Below are positions 42,262 to 50,758 of a DNA stretch of 64,000 bases, piece by piece. The position numbers were made by a program, and so were the translations under genes. Origin of the DNA: Pseudomonas nitroreducens (GTDB taxonomy: Bacteria; Pseudomonadota; Gammaproteobacteria; Pseudomonadales; Pseudomonadaceae); NCBI RefSeq assembly GCF_014204515.1, contig NZ_JACHLI010000015.1, forward strand, positions 1 through 64,000. Direction: 5' to 3'. The notes below the pieces were generated by a model. The model had not been told where the DNA came from. It did no database searches and saw only the letters and a list, made by a program, of their open reading frames with translations. Each line of letters opens with the position of its first letter. Position 1 is the stretch's first letter.

Positions 42262-43449
42262 TCAGACGTACTGCGCGGCGGCGTAGCCCGAGGCCCAGGC
42301 CCACTGGAAGTTGAAGCCGCCCAGGTGGCCGGTGACGTCGAGCACTTCGCCGACGAAGTACAGGCCGGGGGATTTCAGCGACTCCATTGTCTTCGACGAC
42401 ACCTCGCGGGTATCCACGCCGCCCAGGGTGACTTCCGCGGTGCGATAGCCCTCGGTGCCGGCTGGCACCAGCTGCCAGTCGCCCAGGCGCTCGGCAATCG
42501 CCTTGAGCTCGGCAGGGGTGTACTGCTTCATCGGCTTGGAGACGAACCACTGTTCGGCCAGCAGGCCGGCCATCTTCTTGGTGAACAGCTCGCCCAGCAG
42601 GGTCTTCAGCTCGCTGTTGGGACGCTCGCGCTGCTGCTCGGCCAGCCAGGTGGGCAGGTCGATGTGCGGCAGCAGGTCGATGCTGATGGCGTCGCCGGCC
42701 TGCCAGTAGGAGGAAATCTGCAGGATCGCCGGGCCGCTGAGGCCGCGGTGGGTGAACAGGATGTTCTCGACGAAGCTCTGGCCGTTGCAGCTGACCCGGC
42801 AGTCTTCCACCGAGGTGCCGGACAACTCGGTGCACAGGGCCTTGAGCTGCGGGTCGGTAAGGGTGAAGGGCACCAGGCCGGCGCGGGTCGGCAGCACGCT
42901 GTGACCGAACTGGCGGGCGATCTGGTAGCCGAAGCCGGTGGCGCCCAGGGTCGGGATCGACAGGCCGCCGGTGGCGATCACCAGGGATTCGCAGCGCGCC
43001 GGGCCGAGGCTGGTCTGCAGCTGGTAGCCGCCTTCGTCGAGGCGAGCGATCTCGCTGACCGAGGTGTCCAGGCGCAGGTCGACGCCGGCCTGCTCGCACT
43101 CGTCCAGCAGCAGACCGAGGATGTCGCTGGACTTGTTATCGCAGAACAGCTGGCCGAGCTTCTTCTCGTGGTAGGGCACGCCATGCTTGGCCACCAGACC
43201 GATGAAGTCCCACTGGGTGAAGCGCGCCAGCGCCGACTTGCAGAAGTGCGGGTTGTGCGACAGGAAGTTGGCCGGCTCGCAGTACAGGTTGGTGAAATTG
43301 CAGCGCCCGCCGCCGGACATGAGGATCTTCTTGCCGGCCTTGTTGGCGTGGTCCAGCAGCAGTACCTGGCGGCCGCGCTCGGCGGCGCTCATTGCGCACA
43401 TCAGTCCCGCGGCGCCGGCGCCGATAATGATGACCTGGGATGTGAGCAC
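42262..43449 (-). CDS. NAD(P)/FAD-dependent oxidoreductase, YhiN/HI0933 family
   Basis: The 395-residue product has an N-terminal FAD motif (VIIIGAGAAGLMCAMSAAER), the HI0933-type KKILMSGGGRCNFTN, LVIATGGLSIPTLGATGFGY, and near the end GLYFVGEVLDVTGHLGGFNF with QWAWASGYAAA. The family is widespread and conserved, but its reaction is not established. It is divergent from the YcaO-type gene across 193 bases. Confidence 0.92.
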   Translation of the reverse strand: MLTSQVIIIGAGAAGLMCAMSAAERGRQVLLLDHANKAGKKILMSGGGRCNFTNLYCEPANFLSHNPHFCKSALARFTQWDFIGLVAKHGVPYHEKKLGQLFCDNKSSDILGLLLDECEQAGVDLRLDTSVSEIARLDEGGYQLQTSLGPARCESLVIATGGLSIPTLGATGFGYQIARQFGHSVLPTRAGLVPFTLTDPQLKALCTELSGTSVEDCRVSCNGQSFVENILFTHRGLSGPAILQISSYWQAGDAISIDLLPHIDLPTWLAEQQRERPNSELKTLLGELFTKKMAGLLAEQWFVSKPMKQYTPAELKAIAERLGDWQLVPAGTEGYRTAEVTLGGVDTREVSSKTMESLKSPGLYFVGEVLDVTGHLGGFNFQWAWASGYAAAQYV

Positions 43450-43642
43450 GCTGGATTCCTCGTGGACGGGCGCCTGGCCGGCGCAAAGCCGCGCATCTTA
43501 CCGCAAGCGCCGCGTCAGCGGGGCGCGAGGGGCGGGCCGCGCGTCGCCCGGCGCACGGCTCGCGGTGCTCAAGGTATCCCCCGGCGGCATTTGTCCGGAT
43601 AATGCCGGCCCTGTTGTTTTTCTCTTTTCGTGGTGCGCGCGC

Positions 43643-45844
43643 ATGGAAATCAAGGTCAACTTTCTCGACAACCTTCGCCTGGAGGCCAAGTTCGACGACT
43701 TCACGGTGATCGCCGACCAGCCGATCCGCTACAAGGGCGACGGTTCGGCGCCGGGACCGTTCGACTACTTCCTGGCTTCCTCGGCGCTGTGCGCGGCCTA
43801 CTTCGTCAAGCTCTACTGCCAGACCCGCGACATCCCCACCGATAACATCCGCCTGTCGCAGAACAACATCGTCGACCCGGAGAACCGCTACAAGCAGATC
43901 TTCAAGATCCAGGTGGAGCTGCCGGCGGACATATCCGAGAAGGACCGCCAGGGCATCCTGCGCTCCATCGACCGCTGCACGGTGAAGAAGGTGGTGCAGA
44001 CCGGCCCGGACTTCGTCATCGAGCAGGTCGAGAACCTCGACGCCGACGCCCAGGCGCTGCTGATGCCGAGCACCGCCGCCGGTGCCAGCACCTATATCCA
44101 GGGCAAGGACCTGCCGCTGGAGCAGACCATCGCCAACATGTCGGAAATCCTCGCCGGCCTGGGGATGAAGATCGAAATTGCCTCCTGGCGCAACATCGTG
44201 CCCAACGTCTGGTCGCTGCACATCCGCGATGCGCAGTCGCCGATGTGCTTCACCAACGGCAAGGGCGCCACCAAGGAAAGCGCGCTGGCTTCGGCGCTGG
44301 GCGAGTTCATCGAGCGGCTGAACTGCAACTTCTTCTACAACGACCAGTACTGGGGCGAGGAAATCGCCAACGCGCCGTTCGTGCATTACCCCGACGAGTG
44401 CTGGTTCAAGCCCGGCGCGAAGGACGAACTGCCGGAGGAAATCCTCGACGAGCACTGCCTGGACATCTTCAACCCGGACGGTGAACTGCGCGGCTCGCAC
44501 CTCTACGACACCAACTCGGGCAACACTGAGCGCGGCATCTGCTCGCTGCCCTTCGTGCGCCAGTCCGATGGCGAGACGGTGTACTTCCCGTCCAACCTGA
44601 TCGAGAACCTCTACCTGTCCAACGGCATGAGCGCCGGCAATACCCTGGCCGAAGCCCAGGTGCAGTGCCTGTCGGAAATCTTCGAGCGCGCGGTGAAGCG
44701 CGAAATCCTCGAAGGCGAACTGGCACTGCCGGACGTGCCCCAGGAGGTGCTGGCCAAGTACCCCGGTATCCTCGCCGGCATCCAGGGCCTGGAGGAGCAG
44801 GGCTTCCCGGTGCTGCTCAAGGACGCCTCCCTGGGCGGCCAGTTCCCGGTGATGTGCGTGACCCTGATGAACCCGCGCACCGGCGGTGTATTCGCCTCCT
44901 TTGGCGCCCACCCGAGCCTGGAAGTGGCGCTGGAACGCAGCCTCACCGAACTGCTCCAGGGCCGCAGCTTCGAGGGCCTGAACGACCTGCCCAAGCCGAC
45001 CTTCGAAAGCCAGGCGCTGACCGAGCCGAACAACTTCGTCGAGCACTTCATCGACTCCAGCGGTGTGGTGTCGTGGCGCTTCTTCAGCGCAAAGGCCGAT
45101 TACGACTTCGTCGAATGGGACTTCTCCGGCCACGGTGACGATTCCAATGTGCAGGAAGCGCAGACCCTGTTCGGCATCCTCGAAGAGCAGGGCAGGGAGG
45201 TCTACATGGCCGTCTACCAGCACCTGGGCGCCACCGCGTGCCGCATCCTGGTGCCTGGCTATTCGGAAATCTACCCGGTGGAAGACCTGATCTGGGACAA
45301 CACCAACAAGGCCCTGGCGTTCCGCGCCGACATCCTCAACCTGCACAGCCTCAACATCGTCCGCCTCAAGTCGCTGCTCAAGCGCCTGGAAGCCTGCGAG
45401 GTGGACGAGTACACCGACATCACCACGCTGATCGGCATCGAGTTCGACGACAACACCGTCTGGGGCCAACTGACCATCCTCGAACTGAAACTGCTGATCA
45501 ACCTCGCGGTGAAACGCTTCGAGACGGCCAAGGAACTGGTGGAGATGTACCTGCAGTACAACGACAACACCGTCGACCGCGGGCTGTTCTACCAGGCGCT
45601 CAACGCCGCGCTGGACGTGCACCTGGACGAGGAAATGGACATGGCCGACTTCGAGGCCAACTTCCGCCGCATGTTCGGCAACCCGCGCATGGACGCGGTA
45701 CTCGGCTCGCTGGACGGCAGCGTGCGCTTCTACGGCCTGACGCCCACCAGCACGAAACTGGAAGGCCTTGACCGCCACCTGCGCCTGATCGACAGCTACA
45801 AGAAGCTGCACCAGGCGCGGGCACGGGCGGTGGGCGCGAACTGA
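43643..45844 (+). CDS. ycaO: OsmC-YcaO fusion protein (YcaO-type accessory factor)
   Basis: The 733-residue product joins an N-terminal OsmC-like domain (about residues 1-140; GPFDYFLASSALCAAYFVKL, with a cysteine-bearing helix) to a YcaO domain (about 165-545) with KESALASALGEFIERLNCNF and the nucleotide-binding LSNGMSAGNTLAEAQVQCLS followed by EIFERAVKREI. A 150-residue helical tail follows. E. coli YcaO (586 residues) lacks this OsmC part and supports methylthiolation of ribosomal protein S12 by RimO; other YcaO proteins activate amide backbones with ATP. The open frame begins at 43187, but the ATG at 43643 matches the OsmC start. The ribosome site is weak. Confidence 0.85.
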   Translation: MEIKVNFLDNLRLEAKFDDFTVIADQPIRYKGDGSAPGPFDYFLASSALCAAYFVKLYCQTRDIPTDNIRLSQNNIVDPENRYKQIFKIQVELPADISEKDRQGILRSIDRCTVKKVVQTGPDFVIEQVENLDADAQALLMPSTAAGASTYIQGKDLPLEQTIANMSEILAGLGMKIEIASWRNIVPNVWSLHIRDAQSPMCFTNGKGATKESALASALGEFIERLNCNFFYNDQYWGEEIANAPFVHYPDECWFKPGAKDELPEEILDEHCLDIFNPDGELRGSHLYDTNSGNTERGICSLPFVRQSDGETVYFPSNLIENLYLSNGMSAGNTLAEAQVQCLSEIFERAVKREILEGELALPDVPQEVLAKYPGILAGIQGLEEQGFPVLLKDASLGGQFPVMCVTLMNPRTGGVFASFGAHPSLEVALERSLTELLQGRSFEGLNDLPKPTFESQALTEPNNFVEHFIDSSGVVSWRFFSAKADYDFVEWDFSGHGDDSNVQEAQTLFGILEEQGREVYMAVYQHLGATACRILVPGYSEIYPVEDLIWDNTNKALAFRADILNLHSLNIVRLKSLLKRLEACEVDEYTDITTLIGIEFDDNTVWGQLTILELKLLINLAVKRFETAKELVEMYLQYNDNTVDRGLFYQALNAALDVHLDEEMDMADFEANFRRMFGNPRMDAVLGSLDGSVRFYGLTPTSTKLEGLDRHLRLIDSYKKLHQARARAVGAN

Positions 45845-46242
45845 CAGCCAGCTCGCCGTGTAGCACCAAGCGTGGGCCGGGCTGTAGGAGCGAGCTTGCT
45901 CGCGAACCCACCCGACTATGCCCGCGTAGGGCGCATAACCCGGAGCGGGTTATCCGCCGATGCCCCACGGCGCATAACGCTGACGCGTTATGCGCCCTAC
46001 GGTCTGCCCCGGCGTTGCCGGGGATTCGCGGAGAAACTCCGCTCCTGCAAGCGCTGCGCCGCCGCTCCCCGTAGGAGCGGACCTTGTCCGCGAAATCCCG
46101 CCGGCAATACCGCAAGGCCGGCCAGGCTTCGCGGCTACGGCTTGCTCAACGCTCTCCGCAGCCGGCTCTCTTTAAAAAGGCGGAACCGCTGCGCCCAGCC
46201 TCCGGTCTTCTGCAGCACAAGAGCCAGACGCCCGAGGTAGCC
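45845..46242. repeat. Intergenic repeat region (REP units and a TAGGGCGCATAAC element)
   Basis: This 398-base gap contains a REP unit (CTGTAGGAGCGAGCTTGCTC at 45882-45901), a 78-base TAGGGCGCATAAC element (45925-46002), a perfect hairpin CCCCGGC-GTT-GCCGGGG at 46007-46023, and an inverted pair of a variant REP (GATTCGCGGAGAAACTCCGC at 46024-46043 against GTAGGAGCGGACCTTGTCCG from 46071). The end (46160-46242) is non-repetitive and should hold the promoter of the 46243 gene. Confidence 0.8.
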
Positions 46243-46488
46243 ATGCAGCATGATTTATCGGCACCGCAATACCGTGTGTGTTTCGTCAGGGACGGCAGCG
46301 CCCACGAATTCCAGGTGGCCGACCCGGCGATGAGCGAAGCCCGCGCCTGGTGCCATGTCGCCCGCCACCTGCAGATTCCGATCCTTGACCTGCAAGGGTT
46401 CCAGAAGGCCTATCACTCCATCCGCAACAGCGTGGAGCGACACAACGTGCATGACGTCAGCTTCAAATTGACGGCCGAGCAAGCCTGA
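46243..46488 (+). CDS. Small hypothetical protein
   Basis: The 81-residue product (MQHDLSAPQYRVCFVRDGSA at the start) has no signal or membrane segment. It reads as a small alpha/beta domain: QYRVCFVRD, then EARAWCHVARHLQIP and FQKAYHSIRNSVERHNV. GAGG is six bases before the ATG at 46243; the longer frame from 46084 runs through repeat DNA and is rejected. Proteins of this size and type occur across Pseudomonas without known function. It is convergent with the Bro-N gene and shares the hairpin at 46492-46511. Confidence 0.65.
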   Translation: MQHDLSAPQYRVCFVRDGSAHEFQVADPAMSEARAWCHVARHLQIPILDLQGFQKAYHSIRNSVERHNVHDVSFKLTAEQA

Positions 46489-46511
46489 AAAAGCCCGCAC
46501 GCAGGCGGGCT
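46488..46511 (-). terminator. Rho-independent terminator of the Bro-N gene
   Basis: AGCCCGC at 46492-46498 pairs with GCGGGCT at 46505-46511 around a six-base loop. On the minus strand it is followed by TTTTTC (46492-46487), so it ends the leftward Bro-N transcript 27 bases after that gene's stop. On the plus strand the same hairpin has no U-tract. Confidence 0.8.
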
Positions 46512-46537
46512 GAAACTCTCACAGGGTCGAGCCGGGC

Positions 46538-47023
46538 TCAACGCGACAGGCGGGTTTCCGCCTCCAGCAGCCGCGCCGCATCGCCCACGCGCATCCACAC
46601 GCCACCCTGCCACTCCAGCATCGCCAGCGAGTGCTCCTGCACCTTGCGCAGGAAGTAGCGCGGGCCACCGCCTTGCTGCAGCCGCGAGTCACGCAGCACC
46701 GGCACCACCTCGTTGCTCAGCCACTGGCGCAGGTTGCGATTCTCCGGGTGGAAGAAGTAGACCAGCAGCAGGGTGTACAACCCGCTTTCGCTGACCAGCA
46801 GCTCATCCTCGCGGCCGCCGGCCAGCAGCTCCCAGCGGTACTGGTCGGGGTCGAGCTTGCGCGGCACGCGGGCGCTGAAATGGGTGTTGGTCAGGCGCGC
46901 CAGGTCGCGGGCGACGAACCAGGCCTGCTGGTCGATCATCAGGCCGCGCAGGGTGCGGTCGAAACGCTGGAAGGTCTGGACGCTCAGGCCGGGATTGGCC
47001 GGGAATTCGATGCTTGGGGTCAT
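46538..47023 (-). CDS. Bro-N domain protein (phage antirepressor-like)
   Basis: The 161-residue product has a Bro-N domain over about residues 14-115: FQRFDRTLRGLMIDQQAWFV, ARDLARLTNTHFSARVPRKL, DELLVSESGLYTLLLVYFFH and NRNLRQWLSNEVVPVLRDSR. This fold is found in phage antirepressors and baculovirus BRO proteins and binds DNA. No separate C-terminal effector domain is present. GGAG lies six bases before the ATG at 47023. The frame stays open to 47467, but that part overlaps a structured leader that resembles the phage c4 antisense RNA, so coding there is unlikely. No other phage gene is next to it, so it may be a domesticated remnant. Confidence 0.82.
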   Translation of the reverse strand: MTPSIEFPANPGLSVQTFQRFDRTLRGLMIDQQAWFVARDLARLTNTHFSARVPRKLDPDQYRWELLAGGREDELLVSESGLYTLLLVYFFHPENRNLRQWLSNEVVPVLRDSRLQQGGGPRYFLRKVQEHSLAMLEWQGGVWMRVGDAARLLEAETRLSR

Positions 47024-47066
47024 GGCGTTCTCCGTGCGCAGGGCAGGAAGTACAGCGATCAAACCG

Positions 47067-47207
47067 CCACCCAAAGGGGAGGCGGACCGTGCAAGGGTGG
47101 AAGCCGGCTGATAGAGCCATAGACCGGTCGGGCCGAAGCCCGCCTCACACGGTCCGCCATAGACAGCCAGGGACGACCCCGCCTCGCGAAAGGCCGGGCC
47201 GTCCCTG
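47067..47207 (-). ncRNA. Structured leader resembling phage c4 antisense RNA
   Basis: On the minus strand, upstream of the Bro-N gene, the transcript can form a series of hairpins: a long stem CAGGGACG...CGTCCCTG (47207-47168, two mismatches), GGCGGACCGTG (47158-47148), a CGGGC-TTCG-GCCCG stem with a stable UUCG loop (47142-47129), and GGCT-CTATC-AGCC (47118-47106). A last hairpin, CCACCC...GGGTGG (47100-47067), shows in its loop CACGGTCCGCC (47091-47081), the exact complement of GGCGGACCGTG. Two complementary segments, one in a folded RNA and one in the downstream mRNA near an antirepressor gene, is the layout of c4 RNA in phages P1, P7 and P4, which represses ant. The match is by layout and memory of the family, not by a covariance search. 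Confidence 0.6.
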
Positions 47208-47803
47208 CTACAGCAAGGCTTTATCAAACAGGCTTCCACACCTGGCCACGGCTGTTCCGTGGCGGGAAGAACGCTAAGCAGGGGCCTTGTAGGATCGCAA
47301 TGCCAATGGCAAGTCGGGCGTTTCCCGGAAGCCCGCGCCACGTCGGAAGGATGCTTCGCGGCGTAGGAGCGAGGTCCAGGAAAGGTGGGTGAGGGTGGCA
47401 GTTTTCGAGGTTCGCGTATGTCAGCCTGTTCGCCGTAGCGCGAAGGAAGGCGGATAACGCTGCGCATTATTCGCCCTGCGGAACGTCAGCCCATGGTGAG
47501 CAACGTGGATGCGCATTTGCCGATTCCGCGGCTATGATCGACAGACATTTCCCACTTCATGTACCAATTTCAGGCGCCAACCTGATACTTGAAGTAGATA
47601 GCGGCCAGCGCGGGGCTGCCCTAGGATCATTCGGGACAGTCGGATCCCGCCTGGCCGGTCACGCTGACGATATCGCCGGTTCGTACCTGGCCCCATTGCC
47701 CCTGGCACTGCGGAAACATCCCACAAGAAAGTCGATCCGCCTGTTCCCCAATTCTGCCTTTTCTAATTCCAACAATGACTTGCAGCTTTACAGGAGCGCA
47801 ACA
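47208..47803. other. Intergenic region upstream of the polyamine-type binding protein
   Basis: This stretch contains the probable promoter region of the leftward Bro-N leader, a partial REP (GTAGGAGCGAGG near 47362), and a half copy of the TAGGGCGCATAAC element (GGCGGATAACGC...TATTCGCCC at 47450-47476). The last 250 bases are less G/C-rich and carry the promoter of the 47804 gene. An open frame from 47534 in phase with that gene lacks a signal peptide at its start and is not taken as coding. Confidence 0.5.
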
Positions 47804-48841
47804 ATGAAGGCAAAAGCACTGGCCCTGGTGGCCTTGAGCGGGTTGGCCCTGGCCAGCCAGGCGATGGCGGCTGGCAGCGTGACCGTCATTTCCTACGGCG
47901 GCGCCAGCAAGGAGGCCCAGGTGGGGGCCTTCTACAAGCCGTTCGAGAAGGAAACCGGCACCAAGCTGATCGCCGGCGAGTGGAACGGCGAGATGGCCAA
48001 GGTCAAGGCCATGGTCGATACCAAAAGCGTCTCCTGGGACGTACTGGACATCGAGGACACCGACATCGTCCGCGGTTGCGAGGACGGCCTGTTCGAGAAG
48101 CTCGACTATGAGCGCCTCGGCATCAAGGAACCGCTGGTGGAAGGCGCCAAGTCCGAGTGCGGCGTGGGCATCTTCGTCTGGTCCAACGTGCTGGCCTACA
48201 ACGCCGACAAGCTGAAAGTCGCGCCCACCGGCTGGAAGGATTTCTGGGACCTGAAGAAGTTTCCCGGCAAGCGCAGCCTGCGCAAGTCGGCCCGTGGCGC
48301 TCTGGAGTTTGCGCTGATGGCCGATGGCGTCGCTCCGGGCGAGGTCTACAAGGTGCTGTCCACCCCGGCCGGCGTCGACCGCGCCTTCAAGAAGCTCGAC
48401 GAGATCAAGCCGAGCATCCAGTGGTGGGAAGCCGGCGCGCAGCCGCCGCAGTACCTGATGTCCGGCGACGTGGTGATGAGCTCGTCGTACAACGGCCGCA
48501 TCCACGCCGCGCAGGAAAGCGGCGCCAACCTGAAGATCGTCTGGGACGGCAACCTCTACCAGTTCGATGACTGGGCCATCCTCAAGGGCACGCCGAACCT
48601 GGACGCCGCCTACCAGTTCATCTCCTTCGCCATGCGCCCGGAGCAGCAGAAGCTCTACACCGAGAAGATGGCCTACGGCCCGTCCAACACCGCCGCAGCC
48701 GCCTTGCTCGACAAGAAGCTGGCCAGCGCGCTGCCGACCGCGCCGGAGAACATGAAGAACGCGCTGCAGATGGACGTGGACTTCTGGACCGAGAACGGCG
48801 AGGCGCTGGAGCAACGCTTCATGTCCTGGGCCAGCCGTTAA
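47804..48841 (+). CDS. Spermidine/putrescine-type ABC substrate-binding protein
   Basis: The 345-residue product has a signal peptide (MKAKALALVALSGLALASQA, cut at AMAAG) and the PotD/PotF-type sequence: VTVISYGGASKEAQVGAFYK, VSWDVLDIEDTDIVRGCEDG, VFVWSN-like GIFVWSNVLAYNADKL, and LMSGDVVMSSSYNGRI. AGGAG is seven bases before the ATG. It stands alone as a transport gene; no permease or ATPase is in the window. The following PucR, GabT and GabD genes suggest a ligand that yields GABA, such as a polyamine or GABA itself. That link is by neighbourhood only; a terminator separates it from pucR. Confidence 0.88.
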   Translation: MKAKALALVALSGLALASQAMAAGSVTVISYGGASKEAQVGAFYKPFEKETGTKLIAGEWNGEMAKVKAMVDTKSVSWDVLDIEDTDIVRGCEDGLFEKLDYERLGIKEPLVEGAKSECGVGIFVWSNVLAYNADKLKVAPTGWKDFWDLKKFPGKRSLRKSARGALEFALMADGVAPGEVYKVLSTPAGVDRAFKKLDEIKPSIQWWEAGAQPPQYLMSGDVVMSSSYNGRIHAAQESGANLKIVWDGNLYQFDDWAILKGTPNLDAAYQFISFAMRPEQQKLYTEKMAYGPSNTAAAALLDKKLASALPTAPENMKNALQMDVDFWTENGEALEQRFMSWASR

Positions 48842-48853
48842 GCGAGGCAATCG

Positions 48854-48892
48854 ATCAGCCGTGGGCGCAGGCCCATGGCTGATGCTTTTCGT
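48854..48892 (+). terminator. Rho-independent terminator of the binding-protein gene
   Basis: ATCAGCCGTGGGC at 48854-48866 pairs with GCCCATGGCTGAT at 48871-48883 (one G-U pair) around a four-base loop, followed by GCTTTTCGTT. It lies 13 bases after the stop at 48841. Confidence 0.85.
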
Positions 48893-48915
48893 TCGACCCG
48901 CCGCTGTTCCGCCAG

Positions 48916-48938
48916 AACCCTCGCCACGAGGGTTTTGT
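48916..48938 (+). terminator. Second hairpin ahead of pucR
   Basis: AACCCTCG at 48916-48923 and CGAGGGTT at 48927-48934 form a perfect eight-base stem with a three-base loop, followed by TTGT. It may back up the first terminator or act as a leader hairpin for the PucR transcript. Confidence 0.6.
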
Positions 48939-48979
48939 CGCGACTGGCCGGCGGGCTTTCAGCATTCTGAAGGGGTCCC

Positions 48980-50548
48980 ATGAAGCTCGACACCGCCATC
49001 GAGAACACGGTTCTGCGCCAGGCCACCGTCGTCGCCGGGCGCGGTGCGATGGATCGCGAGATCACCTGGGTGCACATCGTCGACCACCCGGAGATCACCA
49101 ACTGGCTGAAACCCGGCGAGCTGCTGCTGACCACCGGCTACAACTGGCCGGAAGACGACCAGACCTGCCGCGAGATGGTCCGCAGCCTGAGCCGCATCGG
49201 CCTGGCCGGTGTGGTACTGGCGGTGCCGTATTTCCGCGAGCACTTCACCCAGGCCGCCATCGACGAAGCCGACCGCTGCGACCTGCCGCTGCTGGAGCTG
49301 CCCTGGGAAATCCCGTTCAGCGAAATCACCCATGACGTGCTGGCACGGATCATCAACGTGCAGGCGGAGATCATCCGCCGCTCGGACCTCATCCATCGCA
49401 CCCTGACCGCGGCCGCCATCGACGCCAGCAACCTGGAAGGGGTTGCCATCGCCCTGAACCAGGCGCTGGAGAAACCGGCCACCCTGGTTTCGGCCGATGG
49501 CACCTTGCTCGGCAGTTCCCGGCCGGACTGCAGGGAGGACGAGGAGCGCACGCTGATCAGCCGGATCACCCAGCGCCAGTCGCTGTTCAATGCCTTCCAC
49601 GGCAATGCGCCGACGTTGTTCGATGCAGCCCACGGTCTGGCCGCTGCACGCCTGGGCTGCCCGATCCGCGCCCATGACGAGGTCATCGGCATCGTCTGGC
49701 TGGAGAGTGCCGACGGTCAATTCGAGGAACTGGATTCCCGCGCCCTGGAACATGCGGCGGTGATCGCGGCGCTGCACCTGACCCACCAGCGCGAGCTGTC
49801 GAACCAGGAAACCCGCCTGGGTTATGCCTTCGTCGCCGGTCTGCTGGAAGGCAAGTTCTCGGCGACGCCCAGCGCCATCGAGCGGGCCAAGGCCTCCGGC
49901 TGGAGCGAGAACCGGGATTACCGGGTGTGCCTGCTGCTGCTCGACGAGCCGATTCCACTGGCGCTGGATGGCTTCAATCGGCGCGCGCGCAGCGCCGAGC
50001 GCATCGCCAGGGTGATGCAGGAGCTGGAGGTGGCGCCGCTGATTTCCGTGTCGTTGAACCAGATCAGCTTCCTGCTTCCGGCCGAGGTGTCGGCGGATGG
50101 CGTCTGGAAGGCCCTGGGGGAGGAGGGTGGGGCGCTCGCGGTGAGCCGTGTACATCGCGGCGCATCCGGCATGGCGTTGGGCGCCGAGGATGTGGCGGCG
50201 CTGATGCCGTTGCTGCGCCCAGGCAAGCTGCACAACTTCGACGAAGTTCTGTTTCCGCGGGCGCTGATGGGCGACGAGGATGCCCGGCGCATGCTGCTGG
50301 AACGGCTGATCGCGCCGCTGGAGAACCCCAGGCGTGGCAACTCGCTGGTGGACACCGTGCTGTGCCTGGCCAGCGAGGGTTTCCAGCTGCTCAATACCGC
50401 GCGGGCGCTGGACATCCACATCAGCACGCTGCGCTACCGGGTGTCACGGATGGAGACCATCCTCGGTATCTCGCTGGAGAATCCGGACGATCGTTTCCGG
50501 TTGCAGGTCGCCGCGCAGATGTACCGGCTTATCCACGAGAACGCCTGA
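48980..50548 (+). CDS. PucR family transcriptional regulator
   Basis: The 522-residue product has the PucR N-terminal domain (about residues 1-125; GRGAMDREITWVHIVDHPEI, LKPGELLLTTGYNW), a central GAF-like or CdaR-type region, and a C-terminal HTH_30 near 455-515 (LVDTVLCLASEGFQLLNTAR, ALDIHISTLRYRVSRMETIL, GISLENPDDRF). PucR-type proteins control purine, polyamine and GABA use; several Pseudomonas gabT-type genes are under PucR control. AGGGG precedes the ATG at 48980. It lies 210 bases ahead of gabT on the same strand and is the likely activator of gabT-gabD. Confidence 0.9.
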   Translation: MKLDTAIENTVLRQATVVAGRGAMDREITWVHIVDHPEITNWLKPGELLLTTGYNWPEDDQTCREMVRSLSRIGLAGVVLAVPYFREHFTQAAIDEADRCDLPLLELPWEIPFSEITHDVLARIINVQAEIIRRSDLIHRTLTAAAIDASNLEGVAIALNQALEKPATLVSADGTLLGSSRPDCREDEERTLISRITQRQSLFNAFHGNAPTLFDAAHGLAAARLGCPIRAHDEVIGIVWLESADGQFEELDSRALEHAAVIAALHLTHQRELSNQETRLGYAFVAGLLEGKFSATPSAIERAKASGWSENRDYRVCLLLLDEPIPLALDGFNRRARSAERIARVMQELEVAPLISVSLNQISFLLPAEVSADGVWKALGEEGGALAVSRVHRGASGMALGAEDVAALMPLLRPGKLHNFDEVLFPRALMGDEDARRMLLERLIAPLENPRRGNSLVDTVLCLASEGFQLLNTARALDIHISTLRYRVSRMETILGISLENPDDRFRLQVAAQMYRLIHENA

Positions 50549-50758
50549 ACAACAGATTCAGCCTTGCGGTCCGGCGCTTGCCGGGCTGTCATCTGCAGTC
50601 ATTTCCAGCCAGGTCACAGTCGTGCGTGAAGGCCGCCTCCGTGGCTGGACCTTCCTACTTTCAGCTCGAAGTCTCCCGCGCAATCTCCTGCCTGGCACAG
50701 GTATCTGGCGTCCCGGACGGTGGATAGGATTTCTCCACAATCCGCAAAGGTGATGCCC
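50549..50758 (+). promoter_or_regulatory. Leader/promoter region of gabT
   Basis: The 210-base gap between pucR and gabT should hold the gabT promoter and PucR site. TGGCACAGGTATCTGGC at 50693-50709 partly resembles a sigma-54 -24 box, but the spacing to GC is two bases too long. No clear intrinsic terminator was seen after pucR. No specific site can be named with confidence. Confidence 0.3.

Noticed and set aside
43136..45811. An 891-codon open frame antisense to the OsmC-YcaO gene
   Set aside because: The opposite strand has clear OsmC and YcaO motifs. The antisense product has low-complexity Val/Gln/His/Leu composition typical of a shadow frame.
47024..47467. N-terminal extension of the Bro-N protein
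   Set aside because: The region folds into conserved-looking hairpins with complementary boxes and the composition is unlike the Bro-N domain. A well-placed ribosome site supports the start at 47023.
47534..47803. Ninety-residue extension of the polyamine-type binding protein
   Set aside because: It would bury the signal peptide inside the protein, and AGGAG sits correctly before the ATG at 47804.
50693..50709. Sigma-54 promoter before gabT
   Set aside because: TGGCAC is present but the GC of the -12 box is 12 rather than 10 bases after GG, and no TTGC follows.
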